From: Dipteris shenzhenensis
Taxonomy: Eukaryota; Polypodiophyta; Polypodiopsida; Gleicheniales
DNA length: 64,000 nucleotides
Reading direction: 5' to 3' (one strand)
NCBI GenBank assembly: GCA_047967505.1
Contig: CM106540.1
Shown: positions 1 to 12,571 of the stretch, piece by piece
Position numbering within the stretch: the stretch's first letter is position 1
Layout: each line of letters begins with the position of its first letter
Notes under the pieces: model-generated
The model's input: the letters and a program-made list of their open reading frames with translations, nothing else
What the model was told of the DNA's origin: nothing
The model's database searches: none
Made by a program: the position numbers and the translations under genes

Positions 1-3000
1 CTTCCATGCCTGAAAAGGAGTTTTTCAGCATTAAAAAGTTTGATGGGACAAACTTTTCTTTGTGGAAAGAACAAATAAGGGATGTGCTTATTCAAAAGAA
101 GCAGATTAAACCCTTGGCAGGGATTGAAGCTAAGCCTGCAAATATGTCTGAGGATGATTGGAATGAGTTGGATGCATTAGCAAAGTCTACTATTAGACTT
201 CATCTTGCAGAGTCAGTTTATTTCATAGTAGTAAATGAGCAGACTACAGAAGATTTGTGGAAGAAACTGTGTGCCACTTATGAGAAGGAAACTGCCTCTA
301 ATAAAGTTTACCTCATGAAGAGGTTGTTTGAGCTGCAGATGAAGGAAGGGGTCTCCATTGCTTCTCACTTGAATGAATTTAATATTATTTTCAGCCAGCT
401 TTAGGCTCAGAAAATGAATTTTGATGCGGAGAGTAAGGCAATATTTCTCTTATGTTCATTGCCATCCTCATGGGATACCTTCCGTACAGCTGTCAGTAAC
501 TCTGCACCTGGTGGAGTACTGAAATTTGATGATGTTGTGGGTAGCTTGTTGGCCGAGGAGATTAGACGGAAGTCTATGGATGGCAACAAGCAGGATGCAG
601 CCTTAAATGTGCAAAGGGGCAGATCACAGTTCAGGGGGAAGTCCCAAGAAAGAGGGAAGTCTCGTAGCAAATCCAGGGCACGGAACATTGAGTGTTACCA
701 CTGTGGCAAGAAGGGCCATATGAAAAAGGATTGCTACAAGCTGAAAAGAGAGCAAAAGGATAAGAAAAAGAATGCAAATTGGGGTGCAAATCAAAAGGAA
801 GAGAGTCCAAGGGAGGACAAAGGAAAAGTGAAGATCGAGGAGATCAATGCAGTCACACATAATAGTGACAATGATGTTTTCTTCATGTCTACTTTATCTG
901 CAGAGTTGCTTATCACTTCAGATGATGCATATTCCCAGGATTGGATTTTGGATTCTGGTGCTTCATTCCATGTTACTCCCCATAGGGAATGGTTCTCCAC
1001 TTATGATAGTGGAAAGACAGGTTGTGTGCATCTTGGAAATGACTATGCATGTGACATAGTGGGAGCACGTGACATAAAGTTTTCTTTTGCAAATGGGTCT
1101 GCATTTGTTTTGAAACATGTGAGACATGTGCCTAAGCTGACCAAGAGTCTTATTTCAGTGGGTCAGCTAGATGATGCTGGTTTTCACATCAATTTTGGCT
1201 TTCAAAGTTGGAAAATTCAGAAGGGCTCTATGCTTTTGGCCAGGGGTGCCAAGTGTGGGACTTTGTATCCCTTACATGTATCAGGGGTATTTGATCATGT
1301 TGTTGCAATAACCGAGCAGCCAAGCACTTCTTTGTGGCATTGCAGGTTGGGGCACATGAGCCAAAATGGAATGAAACTCTTATGCCGTTTGGGTTATGTA
1401 CCGCATTTGAGTTTCTCTGATTTTGAATTTTGTGAGCATTGTCTCTATGGGAAGCAGACTAAATCAGCCCATAAAAGAAGGGGAAAGAAAGAGTTTGAAA
1501 AGCTTGATTTGGTGCATTCAAACGTATGTGGTCCCATGCCTACACAGTCATTAGGCGGGGCTGAATACTATGTGACATTCATTGATGATGCAACTAGGAA
1601 AGTGTGGGCTTATGCTATAGCTCGGAAGAGTGATGTGTTCCAGGTATTTCAGAAATGGCTGGCCTTGGTTGAGAATCAGTCAAGTAGAACGCTTAAATGC
1701 CTACGGACTGATAATGGTGGAGAGTATCTCTCTCATGACTTTCAGCATTTCTGTGATACACGTGGGATTAAGAGGGAGCTCACATCCCCTCGTACTCCAA
1801 AGCAAAATCCAGTTGCAGAAAAGATGAACCATACCATTCAATTAAGGTTGCAATGCATGCTTTCCAATGCAAGTCTTTCTGGTGGTTTTTGGGCTGAGGC
1901 AATGAAGACTGCAGTGCATGTGATCAATAGATCACCTAGTAAGAGTTTGGATGGTGGTATTCCTGAAGAGGCATGGAGTGGCAAGAAGCCCTCTTACTCT
2001 CATTTGCGTATATTTGGGTGTGAGGCATATGCACATGTGCCAAAAGAGCTTCAAAAGATCCTAAGTCTAGGAAATGCATCTTTCTGGGTTATGGTGAAAG
2101 TGGAGAGATGGGCTATCGTCTCTAGGATCCAGAAGCAAAGAAGATCATACACAGCCATGATGTGGTCTTCAATGAGAAGAAGATGCATAAGGCACCCATG
2201 AGGGATGTGGAAATGAGGAGAATCACTTTCCAGGATGTGAATCCACCTGCATATGTTGATAGACAGCAAGCTGTCCATGCACCAAATGTGCAAGAAATGG
2301 TACAACCAAGTACTCCCACAGGTATACAATCAAGGGTAGATGATGGATCATCTATTGGTGGAAATGATGAGCCAAATGTGGCTAATATACAGGTGGGACA
2401 GCAAGCTGAAATGCCCTTGAGAAGATCATCTAGAGTGTCTAGACCGCCTGATAGGTTTGTTCCAAGGGTAGACTATGTGATGCTTACTGATTGCGGGGAG
2501 CCTTCTTGCTATAGAGAGGATATGATGCGTGAGGATCAACGCAAGTGGGAGTATGCTATGCAATCAGAGATGAGTTCACTTATGAAGAATAAGACTTGGG
2601 ACTTGGTTTCTTTGCCACATGGAAAGAAAGCATTGCCATGTAAATGGGTCTACAAAATGAAGGTCACAGGTGATGATGTGCCTAGGTACAAGGCCCGTTT
2701 GGTTGCTAAAGGGTTCAAGCAAGAGAAGGGTGTGGACTTTGATGAGATATTCTCTCCAGTTGTGAAGATGACCACACTTAGATGCATGCTTGGACTAGTG
2801 GCAGCAGAGGATATGGAGCTTATGCAGATGGATGTCAAGACAGCTTTCTTGCATGGGGATTTGCATGAGGAAATTTACATGGTGCAGCCGGAAGGCTTTG
2901 AAGAAAAGGGCAAAGAGCATTTAGTTTGCAAACTAAAGAAGAGTCTCTATGGTCTTAAGCAAGCACCTAGAGAATGGTATCAAAAGTTTGATGCTTTCAT

Positions 3001-4101
3001 TCGGTCACAGGGTTTTAGAAGGAGTGAAATTGATCACTGCCTCTACACTAAAAGGGCTAAGGATAATAGCCTGATAATCTTGGCACTATATGTGGATGAT
3101 ATGTTATTGGCTAGCAAGAATACTTATGAGCTAGATGCATTAAAGGCCAAGTTGCATGAGGCCTTTGATATGAAGGATTTGGGATTTGCAGGTCATATTC
3201 TTGGTATGCGCATCAAGCGTGATCGGAGTAGGAAACTCCTTTGGCTTTCACAAAAAGAGTATGTTACAAAAGTATTGCAGCGTTTCAATATGGAGGGGGG
3301 GAAGGCAGTGAGTACTCCATTGCCTCCATATGTGAAACTGAGTCATACAGATAGTCCCAAATCAAATGAGGAAAGGGCCATGATGGCTAAGGTTCCTTAT
3401 GCATCAGCAGTTGGGAGTCTTATGTATGCTATGATAGCCAGTAGACCAGACATTGCATTTGCAGTGGGAGTTGTTAGCCGGTATATGGCTAATCCAGGAA
3501 AGAGGCATTGGGAGGCAGTTAAGTGCATCATGAGGTACATGAAGGGTACCAAGGAGATGTGCATCTGCTTTGGTAAAGGAGACATGCGTGTACTTGGGTA
3601 CACAGATTCAGACTATGCAGGGCATGTGGATAGTAGGAGATCCACTTCTGGTTATGTGTTCACCTTTGTAGGTGGTGCAGTGTCGTGGATGTCTCGTGCA
3701 CAGAAGTGCATTGCTTTGTCTACCACAGAGGCTGAGTATGTTGCAGCCACAGAGGGTTGCAAGGAGGCTATATGGCTTGATCGGCTAGTGGGAGATTTGG
3801 GGATTCATACAGGTGTACCGACATTGCATAGTGATTCCATGAGTGCTATTCAACTAGCACGGAATCCGGTCTTTCATGCAAAGACCAAACACATTGAGGT
3901 CAGGTACCATTTCATTAGGGAGGTACTTGAGGACAAGCGCATAGAGCTTGTCAAGGTTCATACAGATGATAACCCTGCAGATATGCTGACGAAGAGTCTA
4001 CCTAGTCAGCGGTTTGAGTATTGTCGTGTATTGATGGGCATTGGATAGTATGCTCACTGGTTGTTCTCCCTTAAAGGCACATTGTCCTTTAAGTGGGAGG
4101 T
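1..4101 (+). mobile_element. Copia LTR retrotransposon, internal region (5' end outside window)
   Basis: The window opens inside a Ty1/Copia element. The domain order gag, protease, integrase, reverse transcriptase, RNase H is seen directly and is diagnostic of Copia rather than Gypsy. The 5' LTR and primer-binding site must lie before base 1. The coding part ends at 4048. It is followed by a polypurine tract (AAGTGGGAGG, about 4091-4100) and the start of a 3' LTR at 4102. The element is fairly well preserved, with two in-frame stops and one frameshift. Confidence 0.93.
6..4048 (+). pseudogene. Copia gag-pol polyprotein, nearly intact, disabled
   Basis: This encodes the Copia polyprotein that packages, matures, reverse-transcribes and integrates the element. 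The gag N-terminal region begins 'KFDGTNFSLWK'. The CCHC zinc knuckle (CYHCGKKGHMKKDC) is near 691-735. The protease motif 'LDSGAS' is near 946. The integrase HHCC region is about 1330-1460, followed by D (DLVHSN, about 1507), D (TDNGGEY, about 1705) and E (VAEKMN, about 1820). RT carries YVDD near 3091. RNase H carries 'TDSDYAG' and 'STTEAEY' near 3600-3740. Lesions: an in-frame TAG at 402-404; a frameshift near 2045-2051, where integrase moves from frame 3 to frame 2; and a TAG at 2123-2125 where the family usually has Trp. Apart from these the reading frame is continuous, so it is a recent casualty rather than an ancient relic. Confidence 0.93.
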
Positions 4102-4520
4102 TGTGGGGGTTAAAGGTCACTATGCCTTAACCCCGGTTATGTACAATACTCAAACACATATATAAATGAATGAAAAAGAAGATTAGGGTGGTTCTGCACC
4201 CACCAAAACTTGTGTGGCTCTCTGTCTCCCTCTCTCTCTCTCTCTCCTTCTTCCATTCTTGCTTCCGTTGAGAGCACTCTCAGGAGGAGGAAGGAAAGTC
4301 CAATTATGAGGAGGCAGAAATGAAGTGGGAGGCAAGGGGAAAGCGGGAGGAAGGGGGAGGGGAAAGGGAGGAGCCAGAGAAGGAAGGGGACTCTGAGAGG
4401 GAGGAGAGGAGGCCAAAAGCAAAGTGGGAGGCCATGAGGTCGAGAAACGATCCAAGCTCGGCTATAGTGAAAAGCTATTCAAGGTCGGCTATGGCGGAAC
4501 AGACAAAATGAAGAAGATAA
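4102..4520 (+). mobile_element. 3' LTR of the first Copia element (right edge uncertain)
   Basis: The LTR starts TGTGGGGGTTAAAGG directly after the polypurine tract. A TATA-like TATATAAATG lies near 4159, followed by a CT-rich leader (about 4203-4250), as in a U3-R arrangement. The 5' LTR is not in the window, so the right end cannot be set by comparison; the end given is a guess. The sequence to about 4700 contains no gene I recognise. Confidence 0.5.
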
Positions 4521-7500
4521 CGGCTTGTTCATTAAAAAAAAATACAATTGGCACTTTCCCCATTGGTGGCTTTATAGGTGACTTAGGGGTTTTGCAAGTG
4601 ACTCAGCTGCCAAGTCATTCTAGGCAGCCGAGGTGGACGTGCCTCTAGCCAGACGTCCTTTTCTAGATTAGATGGCGGACATTAGACCTTTACTGATTAC
4701 CGTTAGGGTGAAGATCGTTTTTAAAAATGAAAGGGGCGGTAAACAAGTCACAATTTACGAGGCGATGGAGGTGCTGGTTGCAAATTTATGACATGGTGAT
4801 GTGTGCGACAAGCCGCTTTAAGGTCCTTGTAGGACCATGGCTCAGCTAAACTAGCTAGAGCCATGGTCCTAGGATAGTTGTTGGAGTGTTTGAGCACAAA
4901 ATTGTGGATGTAGGAGAAGAGGTCGTAGATCGTGGAGGCAATCATAGAGTATATCTGGTTCAGATTCGCCCTAATCAGATGGACTTCTTTTCAAAGGAAC
5001 CTCCTCCATCTTTGGTATGAGCTCCTGAGCCGTTGATTACATAAATGGTGAAGTGCCGAGAGATTTCACACCTGCTGTAGTGTATGTGAATCAGATCGAG
5101 GACCCCATACAACCCTCTTGGATGCTGCACATATCCCTGCCAGAGGAGATGGCTTGTTTATTGACCTCAATAATGCTCTTGATGAAGAAGAGTTCCTGTT
5201 TGGACTTTTTAGACCCGTGTCACCCGCCCCTACAAGAACAATCATGGACCTGAATCTGCATGCTAACGAGGTTGACCTATTTGTTAGATACTTGACCTAT
5301 TTGTTAGGTGAGGTGAAGGACACTTAGATACTTGACCTATTTGTTTAAATATTTCATGTCCACCTGATGCTCACCAATCCTACACATGGGATCTATCAAG
5401 TGAAAATATTTTATGTTCAAGATTCAGCGTTTAAGCTATTGTAATTTCTACTGGTAGATTTTCTTACTAAGTGATGTTCAGAACATCAGAGTGATAAGAC
5501 ACCTTTTAGGCCACACAGAATTGCTCGTATTCTTAATCCATATTAAGACAAGGTGATTTTGATGGGGGATCTCGTACACAAGAAGCGCTTAGATAGCTAG
5601 AAGTATTTGTGTCTGGAATTCCAACCCGATCGTTACTTTCAAGTTGGGATGAAATTCATTGCGAGTATATCTAGAAAGTGAGTGGAGTTTCCCATGGTTG
5701 AATTGCTTGTAAGAACAATATTGAAAAGGTAGTCCTCATTGCACTCATTTTTATATGCCACCTTGGAAAGTCCAAGAATTATCAGATTATGAATCTATTC
5801 TTTCTGTTGTTTGTGCGAACTCCAGGCTTAATTATCTTAGGAAGGTATAATCATGCTATTCTTTTTGTTGTTTGTGGCAAGTCTAGGCTCAATTAACCTG
5901 GAAAATGCTATCCTTTTTGTTTTTGTGGAAGAGAAAGAAGTTAAAATTTCGAGAAATAGATGATTCTAGATATTGTTCCACCTACATTTGTGACTATTGT
6001 TTCATGTCAAGCTCAACCTTTGTTCCTTGACATTAATGAATTTGTGTCTCTCCAGGATTATTCCTCCAAAATGTTCAAAATGTATGTACACATTTTTTAT
6101 ATGAGTTTTGAATCCTAGAATTAGTGCTTGCCATTTTTACTTGGTAAGAATCAATTCGTTCCATTCAAGTGGACATTGCTTCATGCTCAAATATTATGCT
6201 TCTTGCTCAACTATCTTCCAAAGGATATGCTAGAAAACTTGGTTTTTTCATAGCTTGCATGATGATGTGATCCTTTTCTTCAATTTAAAACATTTGTATG
6301 TATGGCATAATCGGGGCATAATCACCTATCGAGGATTTCCTGCAGATTATGGCTTCCTTGGATTTCTCAATTTGCAAGCACGTTTTTGGAGTTTTTTGTA
6401 ACTTATTCAAGTTTGTGAAAGATCTGCCTTGTTTATCAGACTCTAATGTGGAGATGGCAGATGTAGAAGGTGCTATCTTTTTATTCTTCCTACTTTGTAA
6501 ACCTATTCTTATTGTTCCTCACTTGTATGTGCAAGGTCCCATTGCAAGGAATGGCGTGAAAAAGTTAGCAATGCAAAATGATGGATAATGTTGGAGTTAT
6601 TCAAAGAGAAATTCACATGTATTACTTAAATACTTAAATGTGTGCATGCAATTTTAGTGCAACATTGCACACTACCTAAACAATATCAAATGTTGTCAAT
6701 TAGCTATCTTTTTTATTTGTGAGAAAGGTCATTTAATGAGCTTTTGAATGAACCCTTGCTTGCATTTGTGTGTGGAATTTTCTTTTATGTTTTTAAAAAG
6801 TTTGTATATCCTATTTATTCTAGGATACATCTTTCACATGTAAAATACAATTTGCAATGGTTGAAAAATATCATTCTTGGAGAGAATTCTAAAATAATTT
6901 CGTCTCGTATTTAGTTTCAAAATGTGTAAAAATGGATATACCAGATCATGCTTTGGCCTAACATCATTGAAATGGGAACTCTTATGCTATGCATAGTTGT
7001 GGGCTATATATATAGTAGCCATAAATACTTTTCAAATGTGCAAGTTGGTTTAGATGAATAGACTTGAAGATTTCTAAGAAAATATTATAATTTTAAAACA
7101 TGAAAATTAATCATACTTATAAAATATAAAACAAGGAACTTATTGTTTTAATCCAAAAATGTCAAGAAGAATGACAACGATGAAGAAGAAGGGATAAGGA
7201 AAGAAGAAGCACAACAAGGAGAGAAAGAGTGAAAAGGACATAAATAGCCCCATAAGAAGGTTGGCCAAAAAGAAATAAGAAAAACAACAAAATGAAAAGT
7301 ATACTATATCAAAAAAAATTACAATTCATTTCCTTACACAATCACCTCTAGCCGAGATAGCAAAAGGAAAATAAAAGCCTAATCTCAACTACAATAGGGT
7401 AATCAAAACCAACAAGAAAAAGTGCCAATACAATCGAGTACCACAAATAAACTAAGAAGTAGCATTGTATCTTTAGTTGCTCAACATGTGGAAAAAGATT

Positions 7501-8722
7501 ACTGGTTGTTCCTTCAAATGGTATCTTGGGAAGTGGGCTGCACATTCTCTTGATCAACATGGGTACCTTTCTCGCTTCTTGGTCAACACCGCATTGGTGT
7601 TCATACTTCATTTCTTTAAAGCAATTGGTCATGCCCTTCATTGAATTCAAGACAGCTCTCTCAATCCTATTCTTTTCCTACTAAGCCAGCAGTGTAAGAA
7701 AAGAAAATCAGCATTGGTATTCACATGATTAAACTGAAACAATTTAAGGTATCATGTACAAACCATATGGCATGATCTCTAATGAGGGTCCATAGTCCCT
7801 ATTTGACCCATGCCATTCCCCTCTCTCTCTATGACCAAGATATATTTTTCATTTGACATCTCCCTTACTTATACTCTCTTATCTAGAGTTAGTTCACACC
7901 TCTTTGTGAAGAATTAACTAGAGACTTGATAAGAATTTTTTTCTAGAATAGCCCTATTCCAGATTCTTCCAAATTTGGTCATCCAGCATTGCCTACTATT
8001 AGCTAGTTTCCTACTAGTGTGGAGCACTCTAAGAATTCCTCCTATGTGTTTTGTAGGTTTGGGAATGGGGGAAAAATGAGGGAATTTCACCCTACTAAAT
8101 TCATTCCTATAAACAAATGAAGTTCCTCCTTTCCAAGCTATGGTATGAGCCTAAAGGTCCAATCTTCTCCTAAGAATCTAAGCATCATGGTTGAACAATC
8201 AAAACTCTCTTCTTATCTCTAGCCAAGTCTTCCACCTAACTTGATCCTTATGCCATAATTGCCCCAACCTTGGATATAGATCTCTTCTCGAATAAGAGAC
8301 TGGCTATCACAAATTCTCTATATCAAAGAAAAGCATTTCTATATATAGTAGATACTAACACAAGACTCTTGACCTTCCACAATGATCTCCATATATCACT
8401 ACCCTTGGTGCTATAGGGTACACTAGGTCAGAATCTCCACTTGGTAACCCTTATAGGTCAAACATGAGAGAAGTTTCTTAACAAGAGTTGAGACTAGTCA
8501 AGTTTTCCATTAAATATGCCTTCCATTTTGAGTCATATGCAAACCCTACATGTGACCTTGAGAATTTCTTGCTACCACCCCACAAAAAGGACCTGTAGCT
8601 GCTAACAAACTTGTCAAAGCATGCTTTGGAAGGTGACCTACAAGAGAGGTAAAAAATTATTATTGGCTAGATGTAATGTTAAAGAATCATCTTCCTACCT
8701 ACCAAGTCAGCCTAGAAGCCTC
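4521..8722. other. AT-rich stretch with no recognised gene
   Basis: No family was recognised on either strand. Reading frames are short (at most about 100 codons) and lack conserved motifs. Visible structure: a hairpin at 4829-4873, a short tandem duplication of a TAGATACTTGACCTATTTGT unit at about 5284-5347, and a local duplication near 5795-5900 containing 'TTTTTGTTGTTTGTGGCAAG'. It may include old transposon remnants or gene introns, but nothing supports a call. Confidence 0.5.
4829..4873. repeat. Near-perfect hairpin, about 20-bp arms
   Basis: The left arm GTAGGACCATGGCTCAGCTA (4829-4848) is matched by the right arm read in reverse complement (4852-4873). There is one extra base in the right arm and a loop of about 3 nt. 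Each arm contains CCATGG. No coding sequence is associated. It could be a foldback remnant or the tip of a small-RNA precursor. Confidence 0.8.
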
Positions 8723-8871
8723 TGATAGCAGAAGTGAGAGAGGGAGAGAGAGAGGAGTGCACACAATATAGCTACCTGTACACTAAGTGTATTGACAAAT
8801 GAACATGAAGATATACATGTGAACCCCTTAGGGTTAGGGTTAGGGTTTGTCCCTATTCCCTATCTTTAATA
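8723..8871 (-). mobile_element. Probable short LTR of element C (3' side, minus orientation)
   Basis: This resembles the LTR of Copia A: a GA-rich start, then GCACAC, then 'CTGTACACTA', then 'CCTTAGGGTTAGGGTTAGGG', in the same order and orientation as in the A LTR (27882-28138). A purine-rich tract on the minus strand (AAGAGGGGG, about 8872-8880) would be its polypurine tract. No matching second LTR was found, so both boundaries and identity are inferred. Confidence 0.4.
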
Positions 8872-11700
8872 CCCCCTCTTAAATTGCACTGGGTAAGTAG
8901 AGGATGCATGTATAAGACCTTTTTGTGGATTTCATTTGGTGCATATGCTAGCATCCAAAACTAAAAAGAAAACTGAAAAGAAATCAAAGTAGTATGTGCG
9001 TATGTGAGAACAGTGACCGTAGTGAAAGCATGTACAATGAGTACAACTTATGTGGTCTTGTACAAGATGTGGATTTACCCCTCTTAAGTTGTGGGTCATC
9101 CTTCACCTTTGAGAATAAAACCCAGAAGATAGGCCGAAGGGAAGAGGAAGGAAATATGCAGAAAGTCACGTCCACCTGAATCAAAGACTGGTCGATCAAA
9201 AGATGACTGTGTGAATAACAATGTGTATGGCTATGTATTGAACATGTCAAAGCTGAACATGTCATGAGTCACCATGGACTGTGCAATTGCTCTGAAGAAT
9301 AGGCATCCGGATGTGAGGCTAGTCAATGTAGCTATGGAGAAACAATCTGGTAGGTTGTGACATACGAGGCTGTCACCAACCCAAAAGAACTAATAGCAAT
9401 GTGCAAGGTATGCTGTAGTAGAATAATCTTTGTCGAATAATGCAGGGTCGAAGAGACCGCGTAGTCGATGTGGACAGAGTGATCCAAGCCCTGAAAATTT
9501 GGAGCCAAAGGTGTAGGTATGATATGCTGCTCTGCTGAATAAGAGGCCCATAGAACTGACAAGGTATGGCAACCCGTCAAACTTGTGTGGTCAACTATCA
9601 TGAACTAAAGTTCCTCTGAAGTGCACATGGCTAAACATCCATCGGCATGGGATGTAGCATCTGTCATAGGCTCGAGGTGGAGCTGACAGTGTAAAGGCCT
9701 AGAAGCCTGAAATACTATTGAAAGTGCATAAGTTGTCGCTGAGGCGAATGAGGTTCCGAATGATGATGTAGGGACTTATCTATAATCCTGGATCCAACCA
9801 CTTATGTGCATCAAGTATGGACTCTATACGATAGCCATAAGTGCATGATGAAACACTAAGTCTCCCCAAGTTGTGCTATGGCTGAACCTGATGATGTCCA
9901 CTACACTAGGGAAGGACCACATTGATGCATAAGTATCCTCATACTGAGTAATGATCTACTGATCAAAAGAGGTGGTGATTGCTAGATCCAAGGGTGCAAT
10001 GCGGCATGAGTGAGCCAATGCTGAATTTTCCTGAAGACTGATGTGCTGATATGAATTGCTGAAGGGAACTGATCCCAAGGTATGCTCAAACTGAGTGATG
10101 AAGTGCCAAATGTCAGGAGAACTGAACGAGTGTCAGATATGTGAATGTGTACACCGATGATAGAACTGCATGGCCTGATGCCGGTGGGAACTAATCGGGT
10201 AATGTGGCATGGCTTGCTTAGCTTGGTGGAGTTGGATCTCCTCTATGGTGGTGCTAGTCTATAGCTAGACTACACATCGAATCGTAAAATGAAGCAAATG
10301 AATCTTATCTTGATTCATTTTAAGTGCTAGATACGATGCAATGGATCAGGAGATGGTTTCAATGATGAGGAGACAATGATGCTAGCCTGTGAAAATCTCA
10401 GATGAGGTACTCAATGCGTAGAGCATGATTTGGTGAGCATTTTTGCTTTTTGGATCACCTCCAAATTCCCCCTAGATTAAAAGTTATGGCTCCCAAAATG
10501 ATGGCCAAGGTGGAGGAGGTCTAAAAATGATGATGTGGCTGAGGTCACATGCCAAATGCATTGTGTGCCTATGAAGAGGCTGTGTGCTTGGCTAGCACTA
10601 TTGACATGGCCGGATGACTGTGCTATTGACTAGGCAGAATGCTGATGTGGCAGGTGACTGGATGTGCTGACTGAGCACTGATGATGTGGCACATGTGAAT
10701 AAGGCAGCCACATGGCACAATGGTAACCAACCACTCTAGCTAATGGTTAGCTAAAATTGACCATGGTTAGATTACAATCAACCATGATGAAAACCATAAT
10801 TAGGGTTAACCAACCTTGGTCCAACCTTATCTGCCATGTGGCAGAGAGGTGACCATACCTACTATGTGGGGAATCCTTTGCCATGTGTAGCTACTCGTGA
10901 GGTTAGCAAATTCTTTGAGATTCTGATGGAATCTCAAAATTTGTGTCATCTTCTCTGTTAGCGTTGAGTCATCGGCAAGCTATGTGTGGAAAGCACCTTG
11001 AAGCAATCGGGTTGAGGCATATGGAGGCCTGAGGGTTGATGAGAATTAGAGGCGGCTACCTGGGCGTGCCTCTTGGAGCTCTAGAGGTTTGTGAGCTCGT
11101 TGGCTCACGTAGTCGATGTTGCGCTAGATGAAGAGGGAGCCTGTTTGCTTTGTTGAAGACGCTAGAGTTGCTGGTGCTGGACTATAGCCAGGAAGCCAGC
11201 GGTCGTTTGAGGCGGTTGTGGCTTTGGAGTCGCGCTGTCTGTCAAGGCTCCTAGAGAGCCACTTGACACTTGGCTGTGGGTGAGAAAGTTGGTTGTTTCC
11301 ACATTGGAAGGCTATTGAAGACTCTTTGGAAGCGTCACCGTTGATGGTTGGTGGTGGAGTTGTTGTCATGGAGGAGAAGCTTAAGGCGCTTATGCTTGGA
11401 GGCAATGAGGCGGCTTTGTGTTGCTATCATCTGGTCGCTTGCAGATGGGTTGTCTTCATTGTCAAAGGTTCGTAAGGAGCCTCTTGGCTGTTGAAGTCGT
11501 TGTGCAGAGGAGTTTGAGGAGGCGACTAGTTCGCTCAGCGGAGTGTTGCATTTCAAGGTCGACTATGAGCAGAAGTCATATGCTCTGGACAATGCCATAT
11601 GGCAATGATGATGTGGCACTATCGACTAGACGGGGTGATGTGGCAATTGATTGGTCAACCTTGATGACATGGAAGATGATGTGGATGATGATGTGGCAAT
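8872..11700 (-). mobile_element. Probable non-coding interior of element C (LARD-like)
   Basis: There is no gag or pol here, and reading frames are short. At about 10425-10560 it carries the same leader block seen in Copia A (about 33150-33260) and element B (about 37540-37680, opposite strand). The block is CTTTTTGGA-CA, CAAATTC, an ATCAAGA-like or ATTAAAA-like word, and then TGATGATGTGGC. GATGTGGCA-type repeats follow at 10600-10690 and 11600-11700. A gene-poor, leader-like interior fits a large retrotransposon derivative mobilised in trans. I could not find its 5' LTR. A primer-binding-like GCTCTGATAC at about 13874 is a candidate edge, but weak. Confidence 0.4.
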
Positions 11701-11707
11701 GCTGATG

Positions 11708-12328
11708 TTATCTTGGTGACATGGTAGGAGCAACATTTGGTTGGGTAGCAGCATGATCGAAACTTTGCCAAACGCTGTGATTCTTGGAGTCGTAGAGGAG
11801 CAGGTTGCCGGAGTCCGACATCGCCATAGCAGCTACATCGCTTACGCTCCACACCACACTTCCATCGCCGTCCTTGAGCGCCAACCGCACCTCCAACGAC
11901 ACGTTGCCCATCCCCTGCTGTACTTGGATCGGAGACGACACCATGCTAATATTGTTCCGGTTGGCGGACGTGCCGTTGTTGCAATTGTCATCGCTCCACA
12001 TTAAGCTCCATACCGGGACTGCAAAGCGTCCATCGAACAGGGCTTGGTAGCCTGTGCTCTTACAAATGACGACCCTGACGCCGGCGTCCCTACTAGCAAG
12101 GAAACCAAAGGAGAATCCAGTACTGGAATTGGAACTGCTGGAGTCCAAAACAGGTACGAGCACAGTGGAGTCGAGAGGGAAGTAAGAATCGGGATCATTG
12201 TTCATGAACCAGAAGTTCGCAGAGAAGCTCCACCCAGGGGGTGTAGGCAAGGAGGCAGGTGCAACGAGCAGGGAGACGTGGGAGGCAAGCAGCAGCAACG
12301 CTACGATTTTCACGGCTCCTGTTGCCAT
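11708..12328 (-). pseudogene. Truncated B-lectin (G-type lectin receptor-like) gene fragment
   Basis: The start is the Met at 12328, because a clear signal peptide follows it (KIVALLLLASHVSLLVAPA, about residues 7-25). The rest matches the N-terminal half of a bulb-type lectin domain: 'GFSFGF' near residue 75, several NxS/T sites, and the terminal signature 'SGNLLLYDSKNHSVWQSFDH'. In this family the signature is normally followed by PTDTLLPGQ and then EGF-like, PAN and kinase regions. Here the frame leaves the family right after 'FDH' and runs about 14 residues into sequence resembling element C before TGA/TAA at 11708. Family members act as secreted or membrane lectin-receptor kinases. This copy lacks everything after the lectin core, so it is a fragment or chimera. 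CT-rich sequence just upstream (12330-12370) looks like a genuine 5' UTR. Confidence 0.8.
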
Positions 12329-12571
12329 GATAATGAAGAATGAAGATGAAGACGAAGCCCAAGAGAGAGGAGGACCTCCTAGACATCGAGTCTCTCGTGA
12401 ATCCTTAGGGTGTTCACAAACTAGAGTCGCCCAACAAACTGGAGTCCGGCCATATTGGACCCTGCTCGTCCATGAAAGAGTGCTCAAGTCTGTAAACACC
12501 TTAGTGGGATCTGAGCTCGTAACACAGGGCCTCATCCTGTGGTTTAGGTGCCTAGAATTCTTCCAAAACAA

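Noticed and set aside
8827-8850. Interstitial telomere or chromosome-fusion scar
   Set aside because: Only about three repeat units, and the same short run lies at the same place in the LTRs of Copia A, so it is an LTR motif.
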